A stretch of DNA of 15,629 bases from Candidatus Omnitrophota bacterium (GCA_029567025.1 JAKQLT010000066.1:1-15629); one strand, 5' to 3'. Counted from the first letter of the stretch, positions 1-6,630 are shown. Notes: generated by a model not told the origin, from the sequence alone. A program made the numbers and translations.

Positions 1-173
1 TAATATTTTATTAGAGGTTTAATTTTAAGTTGTTGAAAGTTTTTGAACAGAGTTTTTCAATCAGTTTTTTGATTCTTCATTAAATTATCCCCCCTAGAAA
101 ACCTAAGATCCCCCTTGATTTTCCACTCTTTTTAGGTACCCTGACCCACAACATTTAAAGAAAGTGGTGGCCT
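1..173. other. AT-rich leader without a gene
   Basis: I see no convincing coding frame here and no promoter pair with correct spacing. Two C-rich tracts (ATCCCCC) sit about 20 bp apart near 88-115. A 6-bp inverted repeat TTGAAA/TTTCAA lies between about 33 and 60. The weak G-rich stretch GGTGG at 166-170 could serve as the ribosome binding site for the gene starting at 174. The stretch may be upstream control sequence for the first operon or the end of a gene to the left. Confidence 0.3.
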
Positions 174-797
174 ATGAGAATTGTATCTTTAAGCGACACG
201 CATACTCAACATCGAAAAGTTGAAGTTCCCGAGGGCGATGTGCTCATCTTTGCCGGAGATGGAGAATTTCGTTCGGCTCTAGACCTCATCGATTTCAATA
301 ATTGGTTAGCGCTTCTTAAGCATAAAACGATCATCGTCATCGCAGGCAATCATGATTTTGTTTGTGAGAGGCGACCCAATGATGTCAGAAAATATTTAAC
401 AAAAGCCGTTTATTTGAAAGATGAGCCATACGTTTTGCCTAATGGAATGATTTTGTGGGGATCGCCGATGACTAAAACTTTCTTGAATTGGGCATTTATG
501 GAATCAGATGAAGATTTGGATCAGTATTATTGGAGTAAAATACCAAAAGATACAGATATCCTTTTAACCCATGGCCCTGCGTATAAACATTTAGATACGG
601 CTGCGCCCGTCGGGGAACATTTGGGGAGCAAAACATTAGCCAAGAAGGTTAAAGAATTAAGAATTCCTTATGTTATCTGTGGCCATATTCATGGGAGTTA
701 TGGAATAGAAAAAACTGAAAAAACAACTTATATCAATTGTTCTGTTCTAGATGAAGAATATCATCTGGTTAACAAGCCTATTGTTATAGACGTATGA
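174..797 (+). CDS. MPPED-like calcineurin-type metallophosphoesterase
   Basis: This is a class III-type metal-dependent phosphodiesterase or phosphatase of the calcineurin-like superfamily, probably cytoplasmic since no signal peptide is visible. All dinuclear metal ligands expected for the fold are present: D8 and H10 (SDTH), D29 (AGDG), N59-H60 (GNHD), H133 (LTHGP), and H171/H173 (CGHIHG). The C-terminal run GHIHGSYG followed by TTYINCSV and KPIVIDV closely resembles the MPPED1/MPPED2 branch, and the 207-residue length fits a single catalytic domain. The substrate cannot be read from the sequence; cyclic nucleotides and nucleic acid ends are known substrates in the superfamily. The start at 174 follows a weak GGTGG. 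The gene ends in a 4-bp ATGA overlap with a P-loop kinase, so the two are probably translationally coupled. Confidence 0.85.
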   Translation: MRIVSLSDTHTQHRKVEVPEGDVLIFAGDGEFRSALDLIDFNNWLALLKHKTIIVIAGNHDFVCERRPNDVRKYLTKAVYLKDEPYVLPNGMILWGSPMTKTFLNWAFMESDEDLDQYYWSKIPKDTDILLTHGPAYKHLDTAAPVGEHLGSKTLAKKVKELRIPYVICGHIHGSYGIEKTEKTTYINCSVLDEEYHLVNKPIVIDV

Positions 798-1321
798 AGA
801 AATTAAACTTTCCCATCATTCATGTTATTGGTTTGCCGGGTGCCGGAAAAACCACATTAGCCGCTAAGTTAGGCAGAAAATTAAATCTTCCGATTTATTC
901 TATTGGAGATTATCGGTCGCGGCTTCCTATGACCGCTATTGGGGAGGTTGACGCTTGGGTGGCTTTATTTCACAGCCTTTCTCGTCGAGGTTGGAAAAAT
1001 TGTATTCTGGAAACAACAGGTTTGAATTTTCGAGAGGAATTTTTAAAAACAGCCTTGCCTCTTAGCCAGATGATTACGATTAAGCTCGAAGCGTCTCGTA
1101 AGACATTGCATAAGAGGATCCAGTTGAAGAAAAAGAGCGAACAAGGCAGAGAGTGGTTCTTTAGTAAATATTTACCTGATAAGTTCGTCTTTGTTAATCG
1201 GTTTTATAAAAAATTTGCTCATATTCCGGCAGATTATTGTATTCATACAGACCGCAGGACAAAATTCGAAGTTTTTCAGTTGGCGTTAAAAGAAATTAAT
1301 AATTATTGGAGGAGGCAATGA
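794..1321 (+). CDS. Small P-loop kinase-like NTPase
   Basis: This is a 175-residue P-loop protein with a Walker A motif GLPGAGKT at residues 13-20, preceded by a hydrophobic beta strand (IIHVIG). A second strand, ILETTGL (about 71-77), sits where nucleoside/nucleotide kinase-like proteins carry the Walker B or substrate-binding region. Basic residues around 102-114 (RKTLHKR) resemble a lid. Size and layout match the adenylate/shikimate-kinase-like small kinases, but I cannot name the substrate. It overlaps both neighbours by 4 bp (ATGA), so it sits translationally between two metallophosphoesterases. Kinase-plus-phosphoesterase pairing occurs in nucleic acid end-repair systems, but extending that to this protein is inference only. 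Confidence 0.7.
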   Translation: MKKLNFPIIHVIGLPGAGKTTLAAKLGRKLNLPIYSIGDYRSRLPMTAIGEVDAWVALFHSLSRRGWKNCILETTGLNFREEFLKTALPLSQMITIKLEASRKTLHKRIQLKKKSEQGREWFFSKYLPDKFVFVNRFYKKFAHIPADYCIHTDRRTKFEVFQLALKEINNYWRRQ

Positions 1322-1866
1322 ATTACTGGTGGACGTCTGATTATCACTTCGGGCATGCGAATATCATTTCTTACTGTAACCGGCCGTTTAAGACGGTCGA
1401 AGAAATGAACGAAGTTATTATTCGAAGGCATAATGAAAGGGTTAAGCCGGATGATACGGTTTTTTTTCTGGGAGATTTTATTTTCAAAGGCGGGAAAGAA
1501 GGCGGAATAGAAAAGTATAAAGTGTTTGAAAAAAGGCTAAATGGAAAGTTTATTTTTATCCAGGGAAATCATGACAATAATAATAGTTTAAGCACGATCA
1601 TTACGAAGATGTATATCCATTATGGGGCAAAAGATATTTGCATGACGCACCGTCCGGAGAATGCCGATCCTAATGTGCCATTGAATTTGTGTGGCCATGT
1701 CCATGAGCGGTATAAGGTAAGGAAATTAAATGAAAAATCTTTGATCGTCAATCTATGCGTCGAGGTTTGGAATTATTATCCGGTTTGTTTTAAACAAATT
1801 AATTCATGTATCGTTGAGTTTTTAAGAAAAGAGCAAGAACAAAGCAAAGAAGGGGAAATTAAATGA
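1318..1866 (+). CDS. Second calcineurin-like metallophosphoesterase
   Basis: This is a 182-residue metallophosphoesterase from a different branch than the first. Ligands visible are D8 and H10 (TSDYHFGH), D53 (LGDF), N84-H85 (GNHD), H111 (MTHRP) and H127/H129 (CGHVHE), so the dinuclear metal site looks complete. The N-terminal block with the HFGHANII run and CNRPF is typical of small phosphoesterases common in phages and mobile regions. I chose the ATG at 1318 over a TTG at 1306. The 1308-1315 sequence GGAGGAGG is an excellent ribosome binding site that would lie inside the longer frame, and the ATG gives an ATGA overlap with the kinase gene. It overlaps the next small gene by ATGA as well. 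Confidence 0.85.
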   Translation: MNYWWTSDYHFGHANIISYCNRPFKTVEEMNEVIIRRHNERVKPDDTVFFLGDFIFKGGKEGGIEKYKVFEKRLNGKFIFIQGNHDNNNSLSTIITKMYIHYGAKDICMTHRPENADPNVPLNLCGHVHERYKVRKLNEKSLIVNLCVEVWNYYPVCFKQINSCIVEFLRKEQEQSKEGEIK

Positions 1867-2108
1867 AAATAACAGTTGAGAAGGCTATGAATGGATTTAT
1901 CATCACGTATCCAGATGTGTTATCCGACGAGAATGGAAAAGATATAGAAATAACCAAAAGCAGCGTTGTTGAGGAAAAAGAACATGAATTTGGAGAACAA
2001 GAGGCGTTTGTATTTCTATGCTACGATTTGTTGGATCTGTTCGGTATTAATAACAGCAAACATAACCGTCGGCGAATCGAAATTGAATTATCCGGCGAAG
2101 ATGATTAA
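1863..2108 (+). CDS. Hypothetical 81-residue acidic protein
   Basis: This is a small acidic protein of unrecognised family with no signal peptide, membrane segment or cysteine cluster. Its centre is rich in glutamate (VVEEKEHEFGEQEA), followed by a hydrophobic stretch (FVFLCYDLLDLFGI) and a basic patch (KHNRRRIEIE). It starts in an ATGA overlap with the second phosphoesterase, with a GGGGA-type ribosome binding site just upstream (1853-1857), which supports it as a real co-translated gene. Short acidic proteins of this kind are frequent in phage-like gene strings; no function is assigned. Confidence 0.6.
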   Translation: MKITVEKAMNGFIITYPDVLSDENGKDIEITKSSVVEEKEHEFGEQEAFVFLCYDLLDLFGINNSKHNRRRIEIELSGEDD

Positions 2109-2131
2109 TGTTTTAAAATAAGCGCGGTCGT

Positions 2132-2584
2132 ATGACATTAATAAACAATAAAATGAAGCAGTTTGCCGTAGGTAATTGGGGAAAACCTAAAGGAGCAGAG
2201 AAAGGTTTAAAATTAAGGCACTTAGACATTGAACCGCGTCAAGTATTTAGAAATAAGAAAAAATCTAAGAAGGAAAAGCGAAAATATATTTATAAAGGAC
2301 ATTGTTGTCCTTTCTGTCGTGATGAGCTTCCTCTTGATGAAAGTCTTATAGCCAAAAAGAGGAAGGAATGCAAAGGGAAGCCTTATGGAATAATAGAAAT
2401 AATGTGTCGAGTTACCACATGCCCTAAATGTAAAGCTTATGAAGTTAAAGAATGCCCTGCATGTAAACGTAAGACGTGGTTCCGTCAAGGATGGTATAAG
2501 CATAAAACCTTTGGTTGCGGATTTGATGCGCAAGAATTAGAAAATTCCAAAGTTATGGAGAAATCAAGCTATGAAAAAAGATAA
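2132..2584 (+). CDS. Zinc-ribbon protein with three CPxC motifs
   Basis: This 150-residue protein has a lysine-rich N-terminal half (residues 40-51 are almost all K/R/E) and a cysteine-rich C-terminal half. Paired motifs CPFC (59-62), CPKC (97-100) and CPAC (108-111), plus single cysteines near 58, 80, 92 and 129, could bind one or two zinc ions. The basic region plus zinc ribbons suggests nucleic acid binding, but the family is not recognised. No good ribosome binding site precedes ATG 2132; an alternative ATG at 2153 is equally plausible. The 3' end overlaps the next gene by 14 bp. Confidence 0.6.
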   Translation: MTLINNKMKQFAVGNWGKPKGAEKGLKLRHLDIEPRQVFRNKKKSKKEKRKYIYKGHCCPFCRDELPLDESLIAKKRKECKGKPYGIIEIMCRVTTCPKCKAYEVKECPACKRKTWFRQGWYKHKTFGCGFDAQELENSKVMEKSSYEKR

Positions 2585-2849
2585 GGATCTTAGGGGTAAA
2601 GATATAATTCTTAATTTAAAAAAGATTTGTGTTCATGGTCAATCATATTCTTCAAGTTCTAGTTGTGGTAATTCAACCGCATTTTATTTTGAATGCTCAA
2701 CTAAGCATGGTTATATGGAAGATCCAAATATGACCGGAGAAATTATTGTTTTAAGCGCGAAAAAGCAAAAAGGATGCTATTTGCTCAAGGTTCGGTTTAA
2801 TAAAGAAGAGGATGAGGAAGTTGAACCGAAATTAACCAACAAAATGTAA
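2571..2849 (+). CDS. Hypothetical 92-residue protein
   Basis: The product is unrecognised. The middle holds a serine-rich turn (SYSSSSSCGNS) and two cysteines that could pair with a later one (FECSTKHG). The C-terminus is acidic (NKEEDEEVEP). No signal peptide or membrane segment is visible. The start at 2571 has GGAG at 2557-2560 and lies inside the tail of the preceding zinc-ribbon gene, consistent with operon translation. The stop codon falls in the loop of an 11-bp inverted repeat. Confidence 0.5.
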   Translation: MKKDKDLRGKDIILNLKKICVHGQSYSSSSSCGNSTAFYFECSTKHGYMEDPNMTGEIIVLSAKKQKGCYLLKVRFNKEEDEEVEPKLTNKM

Positions 2850-2871
2850 TTTTTGCATGCTTGTTGGTTAA
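2832..2871. repeat. 11-bp perfect inverted repeat around a stop codon
   Basis: TTAACCAACAA at 2832-2842 is the exact reverse complement of TTGTTGGTTAA at 2861-2871, with an 18-nt loop containing the stop codon of the preceding gene. The stem is AT-rich and no T-run follows on either strand, so it is not a normal intrinsic terminator. It could act as an mRNA 3' stabilising stem or a protein-binding site. Confidence 0.5.
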
Positions 2872-2899
2872 ATATCTATGCCTGAGGATTTTTTAGATT

Positions 2900-3100
2900 A
2901 TGAAACTTAGAAAATGCAAGAAGTGTGGCGGGGATGATTTTTTCATCCAAGAAACGATCATTCATGAAGCCGCTCTTTGCCCAAAAGATATGGATTTGAC
3001 TGTTTACAAAGAAGACACGTGCGGCATAGAAAGAATTACTTGCAAGAAATGCTGGAAAGAGTATTCGGAGAAAGATTTTAAGCAGATAAATTTTAGATAA
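2900..3100 (+). CDS. Small zinc-ribbon protein
   Basis: This 66-residue protein has CKKC at residues 6-9 and CKKC at 48-51, an arrangement typical of a single four-cysteine zinc ribbon, plus extra cysteines at 27 and 41. The fold probably binds one zinc ion and may contact nucleic acid or protein; no specific family is recognised. TGAGGA at 2883-2888 is a usable ribosome binding site. It is the second cysteine-paired small protein in this stretch, but shares no obvious sequence similarity with the first. Confidence 0.6.
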   Translation: MKLRKCKKCGGDDFFIQETIIHEAALCPKDMDLTVYKEDTCGIERITCKKCWKEYSEKDFKQINFR

Positions 3101-3149
3101 GAATTTAACCTTGATTTCCATTAAACATTAACAGTTTCGATAGGAAATA

Positions 3150-3758
3150 ATGGCCGCAAAAATACAAACAGTTAGTAAGAAAATAATGCGTAGAATATAC
3201 TCGCATAAGCGCGGATGGGTATTTGTACCGATCGATTTCGTTGATTTTGAAGGACGCAAGCCCGCATTGAAGGCCCTTGCGAAATTAACCAGCCAGGGCA
3301 AGATTCGCCGGATTACTAAAGGCTTTTATTACTATCCTAGGTTTCATCACTTTTTGGGAGAGGTTCCTCCGGATTATGAGCAGATCGCTAAAGCGATTGC
3401 TAGAAAGAATGGATTGAGGATTCAACGAACCGGCGCCTACGCGGCGAATATTCTTGGGTTAAGTGATCAGGTTCCCGCTCAGATTGTTTTTTTGACTGAT
3501 GGATCAAGCCGAACAGTATCTATTGGAAATCAACGGATCACTTTTAAAAAAACCGCGACTTTGTATATGGTAACAGCAGGGCGTATCAGCGGGTTAGTAA
3601 TTCAGGCGTTACGTTATCTTGGAAAAGATAGTGTGGATCATGTGACGATCAATAAGCTTAAAAGATGCCTAAGCCAAAAAGATAAGAAACAGCTTTTTCG
3701 TGATATTTCATTAGCTCCGGCATGGATTAGTGAAGTGATTAGAAAGATCGCGCAGTGA
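3150..3758 (+). CDS. DUF6088 / AbiEi-like antitoxin-type protein
   Basis: This 202-residue protein matches the pattern of the DUF6088/AbiEi-like group. An N-terminal winged-helix region comes first (about 5-65: GWVFVPIDF, then ALKALAKLTSQGKIRRITKGFYYYP), followed by a C-terminal domain with the AYAANILGLSDQVPA stretch and the TDGSSRTV turn. Proteins of this type normally repress transcription and neutralise an AbiEii-type nucleotidyltransferase toxin encoded next to them. No toxin gene is present on either side: upstream is a zinc ribbon, and downstream is about 290 bp without a gene. It is therefore an orphan, either a regulator that lost its partner or one acting in trans. AGGA at 3142-3145 supports the start. 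Confidence 0.7.
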   Translation: MAAKIQTVSKKIMRRIYSHKRGWVFVPIDFVDFEGRKPALKALAKLTSQGKIRRITKGFYYYPRFHHFLGEVPPDYEQIAKAIARKNGLRIQRTGAYAANILGLSDQVPAQIVFLTDGSSRTVSIGNQRITFKKTATLYMVTAGRISGLVIQALRYLGKDSVDHVTINKLKRCLSQKDKKQLFRDISLAPAWISEVIRKIAQ

Positions 3759-3767
3759 TTTTCCGTG

Positions 3768-3865
3768 CTAACACCCTGCTAACAAAATAAGCTTGAGGTA
3801 GGGCAAAAACTGTAAATCACCATCCAAACGAATTTTTCTTAAGTCCTAACACCGTTAAGAGTTAG
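3768..3865. repeat. Short CTAACA repeats upstream of a tRNA fragment
   Basis: CTAACACC occurs at 3768-3775 and again at 3846-3853, with a further CTAACA at 3779-3784; the inverted form GTTAG lies at 3861-3865. Short direct repeats beside an attachment core are typical of arm-type binding sites for tyrosine recombinases, and a tRNA fragment begins 38 bp further on. The repeats are short, so chance is possible. The rest of 3759-3880 contains no gene. Confidence 0.3.
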
Positions 3866-3881
3866 ATAAAATTAGCAAATA

Positions 3882-3899
3882 CCGTCGAGAACTCGACGG
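3882..3899. repeat. 18-bp GC-rich palindrome next to the tRNA fragment
   Basis: CCGTCGAG and CTCGACGG form a perfect 8-bp inverted repeat separated by AA. It stands out in an AT-rich surrounding and ends 3 bp before the point where similarity to initiator tRNA begins. It could be a recombinase or excisionase site, or a hairpin. Confidence 0.45.
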
Positions 3900-3902
3900 C
3901 CG

Positions 3903-3972
3903 CTCATAACCTGAAGGTCAGAGGTCGTCTGCGTTTGCGCTTTGACGCAAGCAAATCCTCTTCCCGCAACCA
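3903..3972 (+). pseudogene. 3' half of an initiator tRNA-Met, probable attachment-site remnant
   Basis: From the anticodon loop CTCATAA (3903-3909, anticodon CAT) the sequence follows a bacterial initiator tRNA: CCTGA (3910-3914), variable segment AGGTC, T-stem AGAGG (3920-3924) and CCTCT (3957-3961), acceptor strand TCCCGCA (3962-3968), discriminator A and an encoded CCA (3970-3972). An acceptor 3' strand ending in CGCA followed by A fits the initiator class with its C1-A72 mismatch. The upstream half is absent: 3881-3902 cannot pair with CCTGA, and no acceptor 5' strand or D-arm is seen. The T-loop is 32 nt instead of 7. This is what an element inserting at the anticodon loop leaves at its far end. 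It cannot work as a tRNA. Confidence 0.65.
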
Positions 3973-3975
3973 GAT

Positions 3976-4007
3976 AAAAAGCCCGGTTTTATTAAGCCGG
4001 GCTTTTT
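3976..4007. terminator. Strong bidirectional intrinsic terminator
   Basis: AAAAAGCCCGG (3976-3986) pairs perfectly with CCGGGCTTTTT (3997-4007). Three more inner pairs, one of them wobble, close a 4-nt loop. T-runs flank the stem on both strands, so it can end transcription from the tRNA side and from the leftward glycosyltransferase gene ending at 4049. Its position 3 nt after the tRNA CCA suggests it is the original tRNA gene terminator. Confidence 0.9.
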
Positions 4008-4048
4008 AGGTTATTACCAGAATTTTTTATAAATGGATCGAAGTGTTT

Positions 4049-4987
4049 TTATACACCTAAGAGCGCTCTTAAGGTTGTTCGCGCGGTTTCCATAATGCCT
4101 TTGGATTTGGCATAGAGATTATCGTATTCATTGCTAAAAAGCGTATATTGTTCCTCGAACATTCTGTCGCTGATATTTTTTTTCTTCCGGGGTTCTTTAA
4201 TTTCCCGCCATAATAACGAAAGCATACGCTCGATTCTTTCTATTTGATCGACGGATGAACGATAATCACGAAAAGATTTACTGTCTGAGAGAATTCCTAA
4301 GGATGATACTGAGATTTGGTGTTTCCATTTTTTTTCCTCGTGATTCCAGGATCGGATAAGGAAATTAAGCGTTTGTTCATAGGCGAAATTTCTGTTATTG
4401 ATCAAAAGGTCGCGTAATACCGATGTTTTGATATTTAAGAATTCCGATCGCGTTCTATGAAGAGGCAGAGAACGGATGCTTTGTGAAATTGCCGGAAACC
4501 AATTCGCCAACAAAGGATACGCGCCATAAGTGTCAATAAGACTTTTGGCGCTATATTTATCGCCGGTTCCAAAGTCTCCGATAGAGATATCCACGTTCGT
4601 GGTTTTAATAAAACGGCTTAGGTTTTCATAAAATTCTACGTCTTTGTTGACATAATCCAGATCTCCAGGGATTTGAACAATTCTTTCCGCCTCGGGATAA
4701 TTGTCTAAAACATGTCCCCAGCCCGCAAGCCATGTCTGGCAGGTGTCCACTGACCATGTTTGAATGACTTCCAATGTTTTGTAGCGTTCATCTTTGATAA
4801 AAGAAGCGGCATCTTCTCGTATGACAGTATCACGTGGCAAGATGACTGTTGGTTTGGGATCGATTTCTTTACAGCGTTCCACCGTCCACCAGAAATACCA
4901 TTCACAGCGTTCATTATTTTCATATCCGCGGTAAGGGAAAATAATGATTGTTTTTGAGGTAACATTTTTATTCGGCTGTTTGGTCAT
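4049..4987 (-). CDS. Putative GT-A-like glycosyltransferase
   Basis: This 312-residue cytoplasmic protein is only loosely recognisable. It opens with a beta strand and charged turn (TIIIFPYRGYENNER) like the nucleotide-binding start of GT-A enzymes. A central motif IPGDLDYV (about 113-120) could be the metal-binding DxD, followed by a strand-turn region DISIGDFGTGDKYSA. The later part (LHRTRSEFLNIKTS, then YEQTLNFLIRSW) resembles acceptor-side segments of family 2-like transferases. The C-terminal 70 residues are helical and charged. It follows the sugar transporter by 12 nt on the same strand, which fits sugar use or osmolyte/glycan synthesis. No strong ribosome binding site precedes the ATG, so translation may be coupled to the upstream gene. 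Family assignment is uncertain. Confidence 0.45.
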   Translation of the reverse strand: MTKQPNKNVTSKTIIIFPYRGYENNERCEWYFWWTVERCKEIDPKPTVILPRDTVIREDAASFIKDERYKTLEVIQTWSVDTCQTWLAGWGHVLDNYPEAERIVQIPGDLDYVNKDVEFYENLSRFIKTTNVDISIGDFGTGDKYSAKSLIDTYGAYPLLANWFPAISQSIRSLPLHRTRSEFLNIKTSVLRDLLINNRNFAYEQTLNFLIRSWNHEEKKWKHQISVSSLGILSDSKSFRDYRSSVDQIERIERMLSLLWREIKEPRKKKNISDRMFEEQYTLFSNEYDNLYAKSKGIMETARTTLRALLGV

Positions 4988-4999
4988 TTTTTATTATTT

Positions 5000-6496
5000 T
5001 TATTCTTTGCGACGATCTTCTGTTCGTCGGTCTTCTTTACGTCGTTCGCCTTGACGGCGTTCTTCGATCTGTTTACGAATATCATAGGCCTTATTTTCTG
5101 AAATATCAAAGGTCATGATAATGAAAATGGCAACAAAAGACGTTATAATCGGAATGCCGACATCGCAGATTCTCATCCAGAATAATGTTTGCGTTGACTG
5201 GCCTAATCCTAAAGACTGATCAAATTCGATAATATTAAATAAGAATCCTGCGATTAAAGACGCTAACGCGATTCCTAATTTGACCATCCACCAATAGACA
5301 GCGCTGAAAACGCCTTCTCGGCGTTCTCCGCAACTTAATTCATCGAGATCGCAGACATCCGCGACCATAGAGTTCATCAGCATAAAAAGAGATCCAAGAC
5401 CAAAGGTTACAAAAGGAGCGGCGATAAATAATAAATAAGGGTTATTTGGATTATAACCAATCCATTTTAAGGCGTAACCGATAATGGAAAGAGGAATCGT
5501 GATAAAAAAAGTATTGCGCTTTCCAATCCATTTAGAGATTTTTGCTGTTAAGAAAATAACGCCGACGGTGCATAAGGCGCTAAAGGTTCCATACCATCCT
5601 AATAATGTCCCGCCGTTTTGATACGCTAAATCAAGCGAGGCCGCGCCTTTGAAAACATAAAAGAAGATAACATAGGCCGTAAAAGAAGACGCCAGCATAA
5701 ATCCGCCAAAAATTAATAATGTAGCTAAACAGAGTTTAACAAAAGGTAAACATTTTAAGGAAATTGCAACGCCTTTAAAGAATTTTTTCATGACCTCTTT
5801 GGCGCCGTTAGATTTGGGTTTGGGAAGATTCTTAAAATATTCTTTATTGAAAATAGCTGGCATAATGCCGCCGATGATAAGGCACGCCCCGATAATAATA
5901 GCTAAGACACGTACGCCATGCACTCCGTCAGAAAACCAAGCCTTATTATGCATAATCGGCCAACACCAAGGCGCGATAAACCATGGAATTTGTCCTGCAA
6001 AACTACTGGCGGCTTGTAATTGGGTGCGTTCATGATAATCAGGCGTCATTTCATAGCCGAGCGCGATCCATGGAATGGAAAAACAAGTAAAACAGATAAA
6101 AAATAAAAGTTGAAATGATAAGAAATATCCGAAATAGAACATCTCGCTGTGACCTTTATAAAGCTGGAACATAAGAGCAAATAAAAGGCCGCCTGTAATA
6201 GCGCCAAAAAGAATTAAAGGTCTTCGGCGTCCCCAAGGGGTTCGAAGATTATCGGAAAAATACCCCGTGACAGGATCAGATATTGCATCCACGATGCGAG
6301 GAATCGCTCCAATAATTCCGACTAAAGCAGGATTGATGCCAAGTCCAAGATTTAAGATCATGACCATTTGTCCGGCAAAGGCAGATTGCGCTGTGTTAGC
6401 GAATGATCCCATGCTATAAGCGAATTTTTGAAACAAGGACACGCGATCTTCAGGGGCGGTTGTGTGGTGGGTGGTTTGAGCCTTTTTTTGTTCCAT
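5000..6496 (-). CDS. GPH-family (MelB-like) sugar:cation symporter
   Basis: This 498-residue inner-membrane transporter has about 12 hydrophobic segments. The first cytoplasmic loop carries the hallmark DAISDPVTGYFSDN followed by TPWGRRRP (about residues 68-91), which places it in the glycoside-pentoside-hexuronide cation symporter group of the major facilitator superfamily (MelB, MFS_2). A matching loop occurs in the second half (MVADVCDLDELSCGERREG). The exact sugar is unknown. The start is ATG 6496, with GGAGG at 6503-6507; a TTG three bases upstream is less likely. The last 20 residues are four tandem pentapeptides (ERRQG, ERRKE, DRRTE, DRRKE), an unusual cytosolic tail. It leads a two-gene operon with the putative glycosyltransferase. 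Confidence 0.88.
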   Translation of the reverse strand: MEQKKAQTTHHTTAPEDRVSLFQKFAYSMGSFANTAQSAFAGQMVMILNLGLGINPALVGIIGAIPRIVDAISDPVTGYFSDNLRTPWGRRRPLILFGAITGGLLFALMFQLYKGHSEMFYFGYFLSFQLLFFICFTCFSIPWIALGYEMTPDYHERTQLQAASSFAGQIPWFIAPWCWPIMHNKAWFSDGVHGVRVLAIIIGACLIIGGIMPAIFNKEYFKNLPKPKSNGAKEVMKKFFKGVAISLKCLPFVKLCLATLLIFGGFMLASSFTAYVIFFYVFKGAASLDLAYQNGGTLLGWYGTFSALCTVGVIFLTAKISKWIGKRNTFFITIPLSIIGYALKWIGYNPNNPYLLFIAAPFVTFGLGSLFMLMNSMVADVCDLDELSCGERREGVFSAVYWWMVKLGIALASLIAGFLFNIIEFDQSLGLGQSTQTLFWMRICDVGIPIITSFVAIFIIMTFDISENKAYDIRKQIEERRQGERRKEDRRTEDRRKE

Positions 6497-6554
6497 CAAT
6501 GACCTCCGTTTAGATTAAAGAATAAGAAAGATTTTAGTTGAGGATCTTTGTCAA

Positions 6555-6595
6555 TATAATTCGTGAATTATAACAGACAAATTTCTTAGAAACAA
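6555..6595 (-). promoter_or_regulatory. Sigma-70-like promoter with operator-like palindrome for the transporter
   Basis: On the minus strand, TTGTTT (6590-6595) and a perfect TATAAT (6567-6572) are separated by exactly 17 nt, which would start transcription near 6560, about 60 nt before the transporter ATG. The -10 box is one arm of an 18-bp perfect palindrome, TATAATTCGTGAATTATA (6555-6572), a natural position for a repressor operator. Confidence 0.65.
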
Positions 6596-6630
6596 CATAT
6601 TTATCATATTATCGTTCTTAAAAATTATAT

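Noticed and set aside
1306..1317. TTG start for the second metallophosphoesterase
   Set aside because: It would place the GGAGGAGG ribosome binding site inside the coding frame; ATG 1318 is better placed and forms an ATGA overlap.
2222..2533. Minus-strand frame of about 100 codons opposite the zinc-ribbon gene
   Set aside because: The product looks like random hydrophobic and cysteine-bearing sequence without domain signal; the plus-strand frame has clear paired CPxC motifs.
2832..2871. Intrinsic terminator after the 92-residue gene
   Set aside because: The stem is AT-rich with an 18-nt loop and no T-run on either strand, so I list it only as an inverted repeat.
3768..3865. Integron attC site or CRISPR array
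   Set aside because: Repeats are only 6-8 bp with irregular spacing, and no attC-like paired core or regular spacer pattern is visible.
3881..3972. A complete functional tRNA gene
   Set aside because: No acceptor 5' strand, D-arm or anticodon 5' stem pairs with the visible 3' half, and the T-loop is far too long.
3759..4048. A toxin gene paired with the AbiEi-like protein
   Set aside because: No open frame of useful length is present on either strand before the terminator and the glycosyltransferase gene.
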